64,000 nt of DNA from positions 1-64,000 of the forward strand of contig LADP01000032.1 in assembly GCA_000961575.1 (NCBI GenBank), written 5' to 3'. The notes under the pieces are model-generated. The model ran no database searches and was not told the DNA's origin. It saw only the letters and a program-made list of their open reading frames with translations. The DNA is from Peptococcaceae bacterium BRH_c8a (GTDB lineage Bacteria > Bacillota > Desulfotomaculia > Desulfotomaculales > Desulfallaceae). A program made the translations under genes and the position numbers. Positions 52,142-61,032 of this stretch are shown in pieces (positions within the stretch are counted from its first letter, which is position 1; the number at the start of each line of letters is the position of its first letter).

Positions 52142-52771
52142 GTGGCGTTTGACATAGCGGTTTATGTGAATGATCACGGTAAAACAGCATCCCTGAACGA
52201 TTCGGGAAAGCTGGTAGTATACCGTAAAAGGCAGGGCGCTTGGAAAGTATGCCGGGAAAAGGAGTTTATCCCGGCTGAGGCGTCCGGCATGAGCGGGCTG
52301 CGCCGGATGATGGGTGATTTTCTTGATTTTATGGGCGAGTGCAAGTTTTTCGTGGGGCATGCTGTGACCGGGATACCTTATTTCGAGCTGGAAAAATCGG
52401 GCTGCACGGTCTGGGAAATGCCGGATAGACCCGGTGAATGGCTGGATTACATCCTAGAACAAGAGGAAAGCGAGCAGCGGCAGGAAAATAAAAAACCGCT
52501 GGTAGCAGTGCCGGTGCCGGAAGAAGTTGGTGCAGGGCGCTTCCGGGTTTCCATAAAAGAAATTCAGGACAGCGGCGGCGGCATTACTTCCAAGCAGGTG
52601 CTGCAGCCTTTCCTGCGGCGGGGCAAGTTTTACGAGCTGGAAGTTTTCTGCAGCCATGTGCCGCCCTGGTTGGAAGCGGAATTTGCCACCGGCGTGCTTA
52701 AGGGAGACGTGGTTAGCGCCAGTAACGACGAAATCAGGCTTATTATTTCAAGGCGGTGCTGTCTAACGTAA
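52142..52771 (+). CDS. AnfO-like nitrogenase accessory protein
   Basis: A 209-residue soluble protein that resembles the AnfO family, named from iron-only nitrogenase clusters. An N-terminal half (MAFDIAVYVNDHGKTASL, CKFFVGHAVTGIPYF) looks like the NifX/ribonuclease-H-like fold of cofactor-binding proteins; the C-terminal half has RVSIKEIQDSGGGITSKQVL. No anfHDGK genes are in the window, so it probably serves the molybdenum enzyme. GTG start after GGGGGGTGG. Family call moderately sure. Confidence 0.6.
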   Translation: MAFDIAVYVNDHGKTASLNDSGKLVVYRKRQGAWKVCREKEFIPAEASGMSGLRRMMGDFLDFMGECKFFVGHAVTGIPYFELEKSGCTVWEMPDRPGEWLDYILEQEESEQRQENKKPLVAVPVPEEVGAGRFRVSIKEIQDSGGGITSKQVLQPFLRRGKFYELEVFCSHVPPWLEAEFATGVLKGDVVSASNDEIRLIISRRCCLT

Positions 52772-52788
52772 TAATAAATGGTATGGCA

Positions 52789-52833
52789 AATCCCGCTCGA
52801 TTACAAATCGGGCGGGGTTATTCTTGCTTTTTG
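52789..52833 (+). terminator. Terminator-like hairpin after nif operon
   Basis: CCCGCTCGATT / AATCGGGCGGG stem followed by a T-rich tail, 18 bases after the AnfO-like gene. Probable end of the nif transcript. Confidence 0.65.
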
Positions 52834-53022
52834 GGCAACGTAAAGAACCACAGCAACATATGAGTGCACACTAGGGTAGCCATGTTAGGTTGGCCCCGCT
52901 TTTAAAACATAAAGCCACACAGGCTCCGGTAAATCGAGTGAAAAAACCTTGACAGGGAAAGTTTGCAATAATACCTTATATTAAAACAGGCAATTAATCA
53001 TTTTGGGTTGGAGGTTGAAGCT

Positions 53023-53709
53023 TTGCAAGATAATCATTTTAAATTTGTCGTAACCCCGGAAATAATCGGCCTCGGGATTAAGGTGTCGGGGTTTTTACTG
53101 GAAGGCATAAAAATTGACTCATACCGCCCGGAATTTTTCTCTTACAGGCAGGACTTTTTAAAAGGCCTGAAAGCAAGCTGTGCTCCGAACCTTATTGAAC
53201 AGGACCCGGTCATCCGGGGCTATCGCCAACTGCACTATAAAACCGATGTAAATAAAAAACTTGTTCCCTCGCCGGAGAGTTTGTTTAAATATTTTTTTAA
53301 AAACGGGGACATGCCCGCCATAAATCCCCTGGTAGACGTCTACAACTGTGTTTCCCTGGAAACCAGGTTATCCATAGGAGCCCATGACTTGGATCAAGTG
53401 CACGGCTGTATCAACCTCCGCATTGCCAGTGGCCATGAGCATTTTATCCCCTTAGGCAGCGGCACGGTGGAAAAAATTAAGACCGGCGAGTACTGTTACC
53501 TCGATGACAGCGATGAGGTGCTCTGCCGACTGGAGTGCCGTCAGTCGGACAAGACAAAAATCGTAACAACAACCCGGAGGTGTTTTCTGATTGTCCAGGG
53601 CAATGAGTTTACGCCCGCTGATTTGGTTTTGAAGACTTCCCGCCGGCTGTCGAACCTGATTCATAGATTTTGCGGCGGGGAGGAGAAATCGTTTTTCATG
53701 TATCCTTAA
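53023..53709 (+). CDS. B3/B4 tRNA-binding domain protein
   Basis: A 228-residue protein like the B3/B4 editing domain of phenylalanyl-tRNA synthetase beta subunit as a free-standing unit: IRGYRQLHYKTDVNKKLVPS, NPLVDVYNCVSLETRLSIGAHD and YLDDSDEVLCRLECRQSD. Such proteins may clear mischarged tRNA or bind amino acids. TTG 53023 after GGAGG. Not obviously linked with nitrogen fixation. Confidence 0.82.
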   Translation: MQDNHFKFVVTPEIIGLGIKVSGFLLEGIKIDSYRPEFFSYRQDFLKGLKASCAPNLIEQDPVIRGYRQLHYKTDVNKKLVPSPESLFKYFFKNGDMPAINPLVDVYNCVSLETRLSIGAHDLDQVHGCINLRIASGHEHFIPLGSGTVEKIKTGEYCYLDDSDEVLCRLECRQSDKTKIVTTTRRCFLIVQGNEFTPADLVLKTSRRLSNLIHRFCGGEEKSFFMYP

Positions 53710-53839
53710 AGAGACTTAGTATCTGAGTAAAAATTATTAAAAATAAAAACCCTTTTAATATGACTAAAATATATAATAGTTTTAAATATGAGTCGATCAA
53801 GTGGAAAAAAATATACATAGTGGATTAAGGTGATAAATT

Positions 53840-54367
53840 ATGTTATTAGATAATATCGATTTAACCACGCTGCAAATACTCCAGGATAACGCCCGCTGTT
53901 CCTACCAGGAAATCGCCAACAGACTGGGAGTCTCCCGGGTAACTATCTACGAAAGGGTGCGCAAGTTGACGGAGAACGGTTTTATCGAGGGGTTCCACGT
54001 CAAGGTCAATGCACGGCGGATCGGTTACCCCGTAACCGCCATTGTGGGATTGATCACCATTCAGGGTAGTGAAGCATACCGAACCATTAATGAACTGCGA
54101 GCAATTTACGAAGTGGAAGAAATTCACGTCGTTACCGGCAGGTACGATTATCTGGTTAAAGTCCGCGCCAGGGACAACGAGGATCTGCAGCAGATACTGC
54201 TGACCAGGATAGACCAGGTGCACGGTTTTCAAAGAGCTGAAACCATGGTGGTGCTTTCGTCCCCCGTGGAAAAGTGCGGCATCGACATGCGCCAGGTGAG
54301 CGCGGATGCCGGTCTAAATACGGGTGAAAACATACCGGAGCAGACTGGAAAATTACCGCTGGTTTAA
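53840..54367 (+). CDS. Lrp/AsnC-family transcriptional regulator
   Basis: A 175-residue protein with an N-terminal HTH (LDNIDLTTLQILQDNARCSY, NRLGVSRVTIYERVRKL) and a C-terminal RAM ligand domain (VTGRYDYLVKVRARD). Such regulators sense amino acids, often glutamine or leucine. Standing just before glnA, it may control the assimilation operon. AAGGTG precedes the ATG. Confidence 0.9.
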   Translation: MLLDNIDLTTLQILQDNARCSYQEIANRLGVSRVTIYERVRKLTENGFIEGFHVKVNARRIGYPVTAIVGLITIQGSEAYRTINELRAIYEVEEIHVVTGRYDYLVKVRARDNEDLQQILLTRIDQVHGFQRAETMVVLSSPVEKCGIDMRQVSADAGLNTGENIPEQTGKLPLV

Positions 54368-54439
54368 CAATAGTTAATATTAATTATTATTCGAGCTAAC
54401 AAAAGTATATTAAATTTAAAAAATATTTTCAATTTGTAG

Positions 54440-54468
54440 TTGACATGGATGATTTACTGTACTAAAAT
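54440..54468 (+). promoter_or_regulatory. Sigma-A-like promoter of glnA-glx operon
   Basis: Perfect TTGACA at 54440 and TAAAAT at 54463, spacer 17. Confidence 0.75.
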
Positions 54469-54531
54469 AAATTCATAATCGGTGTTGCTTTTTAAATTCG
54501 GATTTGGGCTTTCATCAGTTATAGACCTGTA

Positions 54532-54600
54532 ATACAGTGTTGTATGCAGCGGCGAGGACGCCTTGAGGAAGAAATTTTCCCAAAGGCGTTTTTATTTTTT
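54532..54600 (+). promoter_or_regulatory. ANTAR-type dual hexaloop leader with terminator, glnA module 1
   Basis: P1: ATAC/GTAT, loop AGTGTT (54532-54545). P2: GGC/GCC, loop GAGGAC (54551-54562). Terminator ACGCCTT/AAGGCGT (54558-54589) and T run. Confidence 0.8.
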
Positions 54601-54616
54601 TATTCGGGTGGTAAGC

Positions 54617-54646
54617 TTTGGCGCCAGGTGTACACCTGGCACCAAA
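54617..54646. repeat. Palindromic GGCGCCAGGTGT / ACACCTGGCACC repeat between glnA leaders
   Basis: Short member of the GGTGCCAGG family, inserted between the two antitermination modules. Confidence 0.8.
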
Positions 54647-54660
54647 TTGATAACCAGCAA

Positions 54661-54722
54661 GTCCAACGGTGGACGTAGGCACAGTGGCCTTGGCAGAACT
54701 TAGTTCTGCGGGGCCTTTTTTT
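54661..54722 (+). promoter_or_regulatory. ANTAR-type dual hexaloop leader with terminator, glnA module 2
   Basis: P1: GTCC/GGAC, loop AACGGT (54661-54674). P2: AGGC/GCCT, loop ACAGTG (54677-54690). Terminator GGCC...GGCC with inner GCAGAAC/GTTCTGC (54686-54715) then seven T. Confidence 0.85.
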
Positions 54723-54825
54723 GTATCAGAAAGTCAAAGATCGAAGGTTTTTTTAGGTGACTTTTTGACCTTGGACTTTCGCCTTAGATTGACCAGTTTA
54801 CAGATTATTCAAGGAGGTGCTTGTA

Positions 54826-56157
54826 ATGAACATAACCGAAGTGGCGGATTTGGTTCAAAAGAAGGGCATCCGGTTCTTCATGGTCTCCTTTGTTGAAATG
54901 AACGGCGTCAGCCGGGCCAAGCTGGTACCGGCTGAAACCCTGGAGACGGTGGCTGACGATGGCGTGGGCTTTGCCGGGTTCGCGGCCGGGGAACTGGGCC
55001 AAGGGCCTCACGACCCCGACATAATGGCCATCCCCGACCTGGGTTCCATGTGCATACTGCCCTGGCAGCGGGACGTGGCCTGGTTTGCCTCCAACCTGTA
55101 CGTTGAGGGTGAAGCGTGGCCCTGCTGCCCACGCACCATACTGCAGCGTGTGACGGAGGATGCCGCTGCCAGAGGGTACCGGCTGATGGCCGGAATGGAG
55201 CCCGAGTTCCTGCTGGTACGCCGGGAAAATGGCGGGATCGTGCCCTTCGACCCGCTGGACGTATCCGCCAAGCCCTGTTACAACCAGCAGGCATTGACCA
55301 GGAACCTGGATTTTGTCAGCCGGTTGGTCACCCACATGAACGAAATGGGCTGGGGCGTTTACCAATGCGATCATGAGGACGCCAACTGTCAGTTTGAAAT
55401 CAACTGGCAGTATTCCGGAGTGATGAATCAGTGCGACCGGCTTACTTTCGCCAGGTACCTGATTCGTAGCCTGGCGGAGCAACAGGGACTTACGGCCACC
55501 TTTATGCCCAAACCCTTTAAAAATCTTACCGGTAACGGTTGCCATTACCACCTGAGTCTGTGGGACACCGCCGGAAACACCAACCTGTTCCTGAACCGGG
55601 ACGACTCCCTGGGCCTGTCTGAAACCGCTTACTGGTTTATAGGCGGGCTCCTCAAACACGCCCGGGCCCTGGCGGCCATTACCTCACCCACGGTTAATTC
55701 CTATAAGCGGCTGGTCACCAGGCCCACCGATTCCGGATCCACCTGGGCACCAGTATACATTACTTACGGCGGAAACAACCGCACCGTAATGATCCGGGTG
55801 CCGGGACCGGGCCGGATTGAGAAACGCACCGTGGACGGGGCGTCAAACCCGTACCTGGCGACGGCAGCCATCATCGCGGCCGGCCTGGACGGTATCGCCA
55901 ACCGGGTTGACCCGGGCTTGCGGTTTGAAGGCAACGCCTACGCTTACAACGTGGACCAACTGGCGGAGCGCGGATATAAACTACTTCCGTCCAATCTCAG
56001 CGAGGCGCTGGACGAACTGGAGGCGGACGAAGTGCTGACCGCCGCTTTGGGTGAAGAATACACCAGGCTATACATCCGGGCCAAGCGGCGCGAGTGGGAC
56101 GAATACCATAACACCGTGTCCCAATGGGAAGTTGAACGTTACCTGACTGTGGGCTAG
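54826..56157 (+). CDS. glnA: Glutamine synthetase (GlnT/GSIII-like subgroup) or gamma-glutamylmethylamide synthetase
   Basis: The 443-residue enzyme has the GS core: MAGMEPEFLL, CDHEDANCQFEINW, NGCHYHLSLWD, YGGNNRTVMIRVPG and RIEKRTVDGASNPYLA. It is close to the GlnT-like branch that sits with glxBCD in rhizobia and with N-methylglutamate synthase genes in methylotrophs. So the product could be glutamine or, if methylamine is the substrate, gamma-glutamylmethylamide. Nitrogen-type leaders favour ammonium. No adenylylation-site tyrosine of GSI-beta is evident. ATG 54826 after AAGGAGG. Confidence 0.9.
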   Translation: MNITEVADLVQKKGIRFFMVSFVEMNGVSRAKLVPAETLETVADDGVGFAGFAAGELGQGPHDPDIMAIPDLGSMCILPWQRDVAWFASNLYVEGEAWPCCPRTILQRVTEDAAARGYRLMAGMEPEFLLVRRENGGIVPFDPLDVSAKPCYNQQALTRNLDFVSRLVTHMNEMGWGVYQCDHEDANCQFEINWQYSGVMNQCDRLTFARYLIRSLAEQQGLTATFMPKPFKNLTGNGCHYHLSLWDTAGNTNLFLNRDDSLGLSETAYWFIGGLLKHARALAAITSPTVNSYKRLVTRPTDSGSTWAPVYITYGGNNRTVMIRVPGPGRIEKRTVDGASNPYLATAAIIAAGLDGIANRVDPGLRFEGNAYAYNVDQLAERGYKLLPSNLSEALDELEADEVLTAALGEEYTRLYIRAKRREWDEYHNTVSQWEVERYLTVG

Positions 56158-56173
56158 GGCAAACAGGAAAATA

Positions 56174-56206
<33 letters not shown>

Positions 56207-56311
56207 AATGAGGGACGGTTTATCGTCTCGGAGTATTTTAGAGTTCTAAAGCTGAAGTCTGAATGCGGTGAATGGTAACAAATTGTGCATAAGGATCTAG
56301 GAGGTAAGCAT

Positions 56312-57286
56312 ATGTGCGGCATTGGAGGCGTGTTATACAAGGGTAAGAACGGTCCGGTGGGCGATGACCTAAAGCAACTGGTTTACGGTATTCGCCACCG
56401 CGGCGAGGACTCCAGCGGGGTGGCTGTTTTCAGTGCCCGGGAAAACTGCGGTGACGGGGCAGAGCTCATACTTAACGTTCGGGTCGAAAAGTGTGGTTGC
56501 CAATCGGGCGGGGAAACGCTGAACGTGATTAGAAAACTGCTGACAGATACAGGCGGGCGGGTGATCGACACCCGGGTAAACGGCACCATAATGAGCATCC
56601 GGATCCTTTACGGGGGTTCCGTGCTGGACCTGTGTTACCTGCTTGATCAGTATAATGTACAAACCATCAGCGTGGGCAACCGGCTGAGAATCTACAAGGA
56701 CCTGGGCACCTCGGATCGGCTGGATGAAGCATATAATTACAGCGGTCTGGCAGGGACGCACGGCATCGGCCACGCCAGGCTGGCCACCGAAAGCGTGGTC
56801 AGCCCGGATCGGGCGCATCCTTTTTGGGCCTATGGGTTTAGCGACGTGGCCATCGTACATAACGGCCAGCTGACCAACTACTGGAAGTTAAGACGGCGGT
56901 TTGAACGGTGGGGCTACCGGTTCCGCACCGATAACGATTCGGAGCTGATTGCTATTTACTCGGCCCATTACCTGAAGCAAGGGCTGGAATTACAAGGCGT
57001 GCTGGAGCAAAGCCTGGCGGACCTGGACGGGACTTATACCTTTCTGGTGGCTACCCCGACGGAGATTGGTTTTGCCAAGGACAAACTGGCTGCCAAGCCC
57101 CTGGTTTACGTGGAGCTTGAAGACAGAGTGGTGCTGGCTTCCGAGGAAATCAGCCTGCGCGCCCTGCTGCCCGGTGAAGAAGGATACACCGTGGAAGAGC
57201 CGCCGCCTTATATTGCCGGCACCTGGAACGTCAGCGGCGAGCGCCGTATGAAAAAACTAACTTACCGGGCGGTGGGACTGGAATGA
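56312..57286 (+). CDS. Class II glutamine amidotransferase subunit (GlxB/MgsA or split glutamate synthase)
   Basis: The 324-residue protein starts MCGIGGVLYKG; after Met removal Cys1 is the nucleophile of class II amidotransferases. RHRGEDSSGVAVFS, GIGHARLATESV and HNGQLTNYWKLRR with DNDSELIA complete the site. It corresponds to the first domain of glutamate synthase as a separate protein. ATG 56312 follows GGAGG and is fixed by the Cys. Its stop overlaps the next gene by ATGA. Confidence 0.9.
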   Translation: MCGIGGVLYKGKNGPVGDDLKQLVYGIRHRGEDSSGVAVFSARENCGDGAELILNVRVEKCGCQSGGETLNVIRKLLTDTGGRVIDTRVNGTIMSIRILYGGSVLDLCYLLDQYNVQTISVGNRLRIYKDLGTSDRLDEAYNYSGLAGTHGIGHARLATESVVSPDRAHPFWAYGFSDVAIVHNGQLTNYWKLRRRFERWGYRFRTDNDSELIAIYSAHYLKQGLELQGVLEQSLADLDGTYTFLVATPTEIGFAKDKLAAKPLVYVELEDRVVLASEEISLRALLPGEEGYTVEEPPPYIAGTWNVSGERRMKKLTYRAVGLE

Positions 57287-57954
57287 TGATCCTGGACGCA
57301 GATAAATTAACCGTGACCGAGATAAACCGTAGCCTGCGGGATGCTTCCGGGACGGGGGAAAAGGTGGAAATAGTCAATCCCCGATCCCGGCACCACCTGG
57401 GCGTGGGTATACTGGGACAACTGGAGATGGCCATTCGCGGTAGCGCTGGTTACTTCTGCGGCTGTCTCAGCGAGGGGTTGCGGTTGCGGGTGGGCGGTAG
57501 CGTGGGCTGGTTTGCGGCCGATAACTTGATGTCAGGGGAAATTATCATCGAGCGCAACGCCGGCAGCTGCGCCGCACCGGGTATGTGCGGCGGCACCCTG
57601 GTGGTAAAGGGGCACCTGGGCTCGCGCCCCGGCCAGGTAATGAAGGGCGGCACCATTATCGTGGGAGGCAACTCCGGTTTTATGACCGGGTTCATGATGA
57701 TTAACGGCACCATCGTGGTGCTGGGGGACGCCGGGGACCTGGTGGGGCACTACATGGTGGGCGGCGCCATTTACGTGGCCGGCAAGGTGGAAAGTTTGGG
57801 TGTGGATGTGATAGAAACCGCTTACACCACCGAGGATGACGAGTGTTTGGCCGGGCTGTTGGAGTCCTACGGGCTGGCCAAACCCGGGTCCTTCCGTAAA
57901 TTTGTATCCGGGCAGCGGCACCACCATTACGGGAGAGAAGGTGTTGAAGCATGA
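57283..57954 (+). CDS. GXGXG-domain subunit (GlxC/MgsB or split glutamate synthase)
   Basis: A 223-residue right-handed beta-helix protein corresponding to the last domain of glutamate synthase alpha chain: SVGWFAADNLMSGEIIIE, GTLVVKGHLGSRPGQVMKGG, GDAGDLVGHYMVGGAIYV. It holds the tunnel side for ammonia channelling. ATGA overlaps at both ends give strict coupling with the subunits around it. Confidence 0.9.
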   Translation: MMILDADKLTVTEINRSLRDASGTGEKVEIVNPRSRHHLGVGILGQLEMAIRGSAGYFCGCLSEGLRLRVGGSVGWFAADNLMSGEIIIERNAGSCAAPGMCGGTLVVKGHLGSRPGQVMKGGTIIVGGNSGFMTGFMMINGTIVVLGDAGDLVGHYMVGGAIYVAGKVESLGVDVIETAYTTEDDECLAGLLESYGLAKPGSFRKFVSGQRHHHYGREGVEA

Positions 57955-59198
57955 GTGGCAACAAGCTGTGGAGCAAGGAAGTGCGCAAGCAGATTGAAAC
58001 CAAGTCACTGACCGGTCGTAGCGTGATCGAGGGGTTCGGCGGCAAGCGGTCTATTCCTTCATTTAACGACCTGACTTTTCTATCTGCAGCCCTGAGTCGA
58101 TTGTGTATCGACGTGCACCGGGAGGAATGCGATACCGCTACCGTACTGGGGGCACGGTTCGCTCAGCGGCCGCTGGTGCTGCAAACCCCGATAATCATTG
58201 CCCCCATGAGCTACGGAGCGGTTTCCAAGGAGGTCAAAATGGCCTTTGCCAGGGCCGCCACTCTGGCGGGCACGGTGGAAAATACCGGCGAGGGCGGTAT
58301 GCTGGAAGAGGAAAGACAACTAGCCGAAAGATTGATTTACCAATGCACCCCGGGCCGTTACGGCTTCAACCCCCGGGACCTGCGGTGCGCCGACGCCGTG
58401 GAGATGTTTATCAGCCAGGGCGCCAAACCCGGCTCCGGCGGGCACCTGATGGGGGCCAAAATTACACCGGAAATTGCCAGGCAGCGGGCCCTGCCCATAG
58501 GCATCGATTTACGCAGCCCCAGCCGGCATCCGGATTTCCTGGGACCGGACGACCTGGTGCTGAAAATACTGGAACTGCGCGAGGCCACCGACTGGCAGAT
58601 CCCGGTGTCACTGAAGATTGGCGCCAGCAGGGTTAAGGAGGACGTTAAGATCGCTTGTAAAATCGGCGCCGACATTATAGTGCTGGACGGTATGCAAGGA
58701 GGCACCGGCGCGGGACCGGAAACTTTCAAGGATAACGTGGGCATACCCACCATGGCGGCGCTGGTGGCGGCCATGGATGGCTTACGGGATGAAGGCCTGG
58801 AGGACGAAATTGATATCGTTGTAATGGGCGGGATCAGAGACGGTGTAGATGCGGCCAAAGCCCTGGCCTTGGGCGCCAAGGCTGTGGGCATCGGCACGGC
58901 GGCGCTGGTGGCCCTTGGCTGCGTCGCTTGCCGGCAGTGTGCTACCGGCGCCTGCCCGGCAGGGCTGTGCACCCAGGATCCCGAACTGCGCCAGCGGCTG
59001 GACTGGGAGCAGGGCGCCCGGCGGTTGGCTAATTTTATCCAGGCCCTGACCGAGGAGGTTAGGATGATCACCCGAATTTGCGGCAAAACCAACTGCCACA
59101 ACCTTGAGCCCGAGGACCTGCGAGCGATGACCTGGGAGGCATCGGCCATCACCCGGCTGCCCCTGGTGGGTTCTGATATTGTGGCCGGCCGAGCGTGA
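57951..59198 (+). CDS. FMN-binding glutamate-synthase-like subunit (GlxD/MgsC)
   Basis: The 415-residue central-domain subunit: IIAPMSYGAVSKEVKMAFAR, GGHLMGAKIT, VSLKIGASRVKEDVKIACK, DGMQGGTGAGPETFKDN and GGIRDGVDAAKALALGAKAV hold FMN. CRQCATGACPAGLC carries the [3Fe-4S] cluster. Together with the two upstream genes it makes either a split glutamate synthase (glutamine + 2-oxoglutarate to glutamate) or N-methylglutamate synthase. No separate NADPH subunit is next to it, so electrons may come from ferredoxin. Confidence 0.92.
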   Translation: MSGNKLWSKEVRKQIETKSLTGRSVIEGFGGKRSIPSFNDLTFLSAALSRLCIDVHREECDTATVLGARFAQRPLVLQTPIIIAPMSYGAVSKEVKMAFARAATLAGTVENTGEGGMLEEERQLAERLIYQCTPGRYGFNPRDLRCADAVEMFISQGAKPGSGGHLMGAKITPEIARQRALPIGIDLRSPSRHPDFLGPDDLVLKILELREATDWQIPVSLKIGASRVKEDVKIACKIGADIIVLDGMQGGTGAGPETFKDNVGIPTMAALVAAMDGLRDEGLEDEIDIVVMGGIRDGVDAAKALALGAKAVGIGTAALVALGCVACRQCATGACPAGLCTQDPELRQRLDWEQGARRLANFIQALTEEVRMITRICGKTNCHNLEPEDLRAMTWEASAITRLPLVGSDIVAGRA

Positions 59199-59273
59199 TA
59201 TTGTTGTCATTTATGTATTATTAAGCCCCCCATTTTTTAATGCAAAAGTAAATTGAAATTATTGAATTGGGTA

Positions 59274-59303
59274 TTGACAATCTGTAATCGAATAATGTAT
59301 AAT
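59274..59303 (+). promoter_or_regulatory. Sigma-A-like promoter of amtB2-glnK
   Basis: TTGACA at 59274 and TATAAT at 59298 with an 18-base spacer, 76 bases after the glxD-like gene. Confidence 0.8.
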
Positions 59304-59317
59304 TTTATCATACTTGA

Positions 59318-59386
59318 ATACACAGTTGTATACATTTGGCAATGATGCCTTTTGAGGTTTAACAAACTTCAAAAGGCATTTTTATT
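59318..59386 (+). promoter_or_regulatory. ANTAR-type dual hexaloop leader with terminator, amtB2 module 1
   Basis: P1: ATAC/GTAT, loop ACAGTT (59318-59331). P2: GGC/GCC, loop AATGAT (59338-59349). Terminator of 11 bp ATGCCTTTTGA/TCAAAAGGCAT (59345-59379) and T run. Confidence 0.85.
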
Positions 59387-59420
59387 TTAAAAACTAAATT
59401 AACTTAAAAGCTAATAATTA

Positions 59421-59491
59421 GTCCAATGTTGGACAGCAGGCAGAGGGGCCTTTTCGGTAATTTAATTGCTTACCGAAAGCCCCCTTTTTTA
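59421..59491 (+). promoter_or_regulatory. ANTAR-type dual hexaloop leader with terminator, amtB2 module 2
   Basis: P1: GTCC/GGAC, loop AATGTT (59421-59434). P2: GGC/GCC, loop AGAGGG (59439-59450). Terminator GGGGC/GCCCC with inner TTCGGTAA/TTACCGAA (59445-59483), six T. Confidence 0.85.
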
Positions 59492-59497
59492 TTTTAA

Positions 59498-59548
59498 AAG
59501 CGAAGGCGCTTAATTAGAGCATTGATGCTCTTTTGAAGCGTCTTTTTT
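59498..59548 (+). promoter_or_regulatory. ANTAR-type dual hexaloop leader with terminator, amtB2 module 3
   Basis: P1: AAGC/GCTT, loop GAAGGC (59498-59511). P2: AGAGC/GCTCT, loop ATTGAT (59516-59531). Terminator GATGCT/AGCGTC (59524-59542) and six T. From here to the gene (about 150 bases) no further structure was seen. Confidence 0.75.
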
Positions 59549-59705
59549 AATTCTTAAGGGGGGTGAGCCGTATTGAGAGTAATACATAAAAATTTGCAGG
59601 CAGGGAGATGAGGCCTGCCGGTGACCGAGTTGCTAATACAGATGCTATTTTACTTTATTGATCCTTAAATGTTATTTAACTTAAATTATTCAGGAGGTAT
59701 TTCCA

Positions 59706-60989
59706 ATGAAAAAAAGAATGGGTGTAATTGCATTACTTGCACTAATGATGATCTTTATTTTACCCATGTTTGCCTGGGCGGCGGAAGAAGGCATTGATAC
59801 CGGAGACACTGCCTGGATGTTGGTGTCTTCAGCGATTGTAATGTTGATGGTACCAGGACTGGCGCTGTTTTACGGCGGTATGGTGCGGCAAAAGAACGTG
59901 TTGAACACCATGATGATGTCATTTATTTGCCTTGGTGTAATCACTATCCAATGGATGCTCTGGGGCTACACCCTGTCATTCGGTTCCGACATCGGAAAAC
60001 TCATCGGCGGCATGGACTTCTTCGCGTTGAACGGTGTAGGTTTGGAACCCGCAGGTACTATCCCACACCAATTGTTCATGGTTTTTCAAATGATGTTTGC
60101 CATTTTGACCCCGGCACTGATTACCGGTGCTATTGTGGAACGGATGCGCTTCCCCGCCTATCTGTTGTTCCTGGTTCTGTGGGCCACCCTGGTTTATGAC
60201 CCCATCTGCCACTGGGTATGGGGCGGCGGATGGCTGGCCGAGCTGGGCGCGCTGGACTTTGCCGGCGGCACCGTGGTGCACATCTCTTCCGGTGTATCCG
60301 CCCTGGTGGCGGCCCTTGTGTTGGGTAGGCGCAGAGGTTATGGTACCGAGCGCATGGTTCCGCATAATATTCCGTATGTAGTAATTGGCGCGGCTATACT
60401 GTGGTTCGGTTGGTTCGGTTTCAACGGCGGTAGCGCCCTTGCCTCTGACGGACTGGCGGCGAGCGTATTTGTGAATACCCAAATTGCCGCCGGCGCTGCC
60501 GTCATGTCCTGGGTAATTGTCGAGTGGCTGCGGCACGGTAAACCCACTGTACTGGGCGCGGCCTCTGGTGCCATCGCCGGTCTGGTGGCTATTACTCCGG
60601 CCTGCGGTTTCGTAACCCCAATGGGTTCGCTGGCTATCGGTCTTGTGGCGGGTGCACTCTGCTACTTCGCGGTTAGTTACGCCAAGGTTAAGCTGGGTTA
60701 CGACGATTCCCTCGACGTATTTGGCATCCACGGTGTGGGCGGCATGTGGGGTGCCCTGGCCACCGGGTTGTTTTCGGTTGAAGCTGGAGCTGAAGGCCTG
60801 TTCTACGGCAACGTCGCGCAGGTTGGCATCCAGGCTATAAGTGTAGTGGCAACAATAGCTCTGGCCGCGATAGCTACATTTGTCATCCTCAAAGTGGTGG
60901 GTGCAATTACCAAACTGCGCGCTGACGACGAAGCCGAGGTACTGGGCCTGGATGTGAATGAACACAGCGAAAAAGCTTATTCGGTTTAG
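59706..60989 (+). CDS. amtB: Ammonium transporter (second copy) with signal peptide
   Basis: A 427-residue Amt channel with a cleavable signal (MKKRMGVIALLALMMIFILP, ending FAWAAEEG), then eleven membrane helices: MVPGLALFYGGMVRQKNVLN, YDPICHWVWGGGWL, LDFAGGTVVHISSGVSALVA, WFGWFGFNGGSAL and FGIHGVGGMWGALATGLFS with the pore His pair. GGAGGT precedes the ATG. The glnK gene follows by 43 bases; GlnK blocks the channel when nitrogen is plentiful. Confidence 0.95.
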   Translation: MKKRMGVIALLALMMIFILPMFAWAAEEGIDTGDTAWMLVSSAIVMLMVPGLALFYGGMVRQKNVLNTMMMSFICLGVITIQWMLWGYTLSFGSDIGKLIGGMDFFALNGVGLEPAGTIPHQLFMVFQMMFAILTPALITGAIVERMRFPAYLLFLVLWATLVYDPICHWVWGGGWLAELGALDFAGGTVVHISSGVSALVAALVLGRRRGYGTERMVPHNIPYVVIGAAILWFGWFGFNGGSALASDGLAASVFVNTQIAAGAAVMSWVIVEWLRHGKPTVLGAASGAIAGLVAITPACGFVTPMGSLAIGLVAGALCYFAVSYAKVKLGYDDSLDVFGIHGVGGMWGALATGLFSVEAGAEGLFYGNVAQVGIQAISVVATIALAAIATFVILKVVGAITKLRADDEAEVLGLDVNEHSEKAYSV

Positions 60990-61032
60990 TAAAATATGGT
61001 AATATAAAAATCTAAAGGAAAGGATGCTGAGC

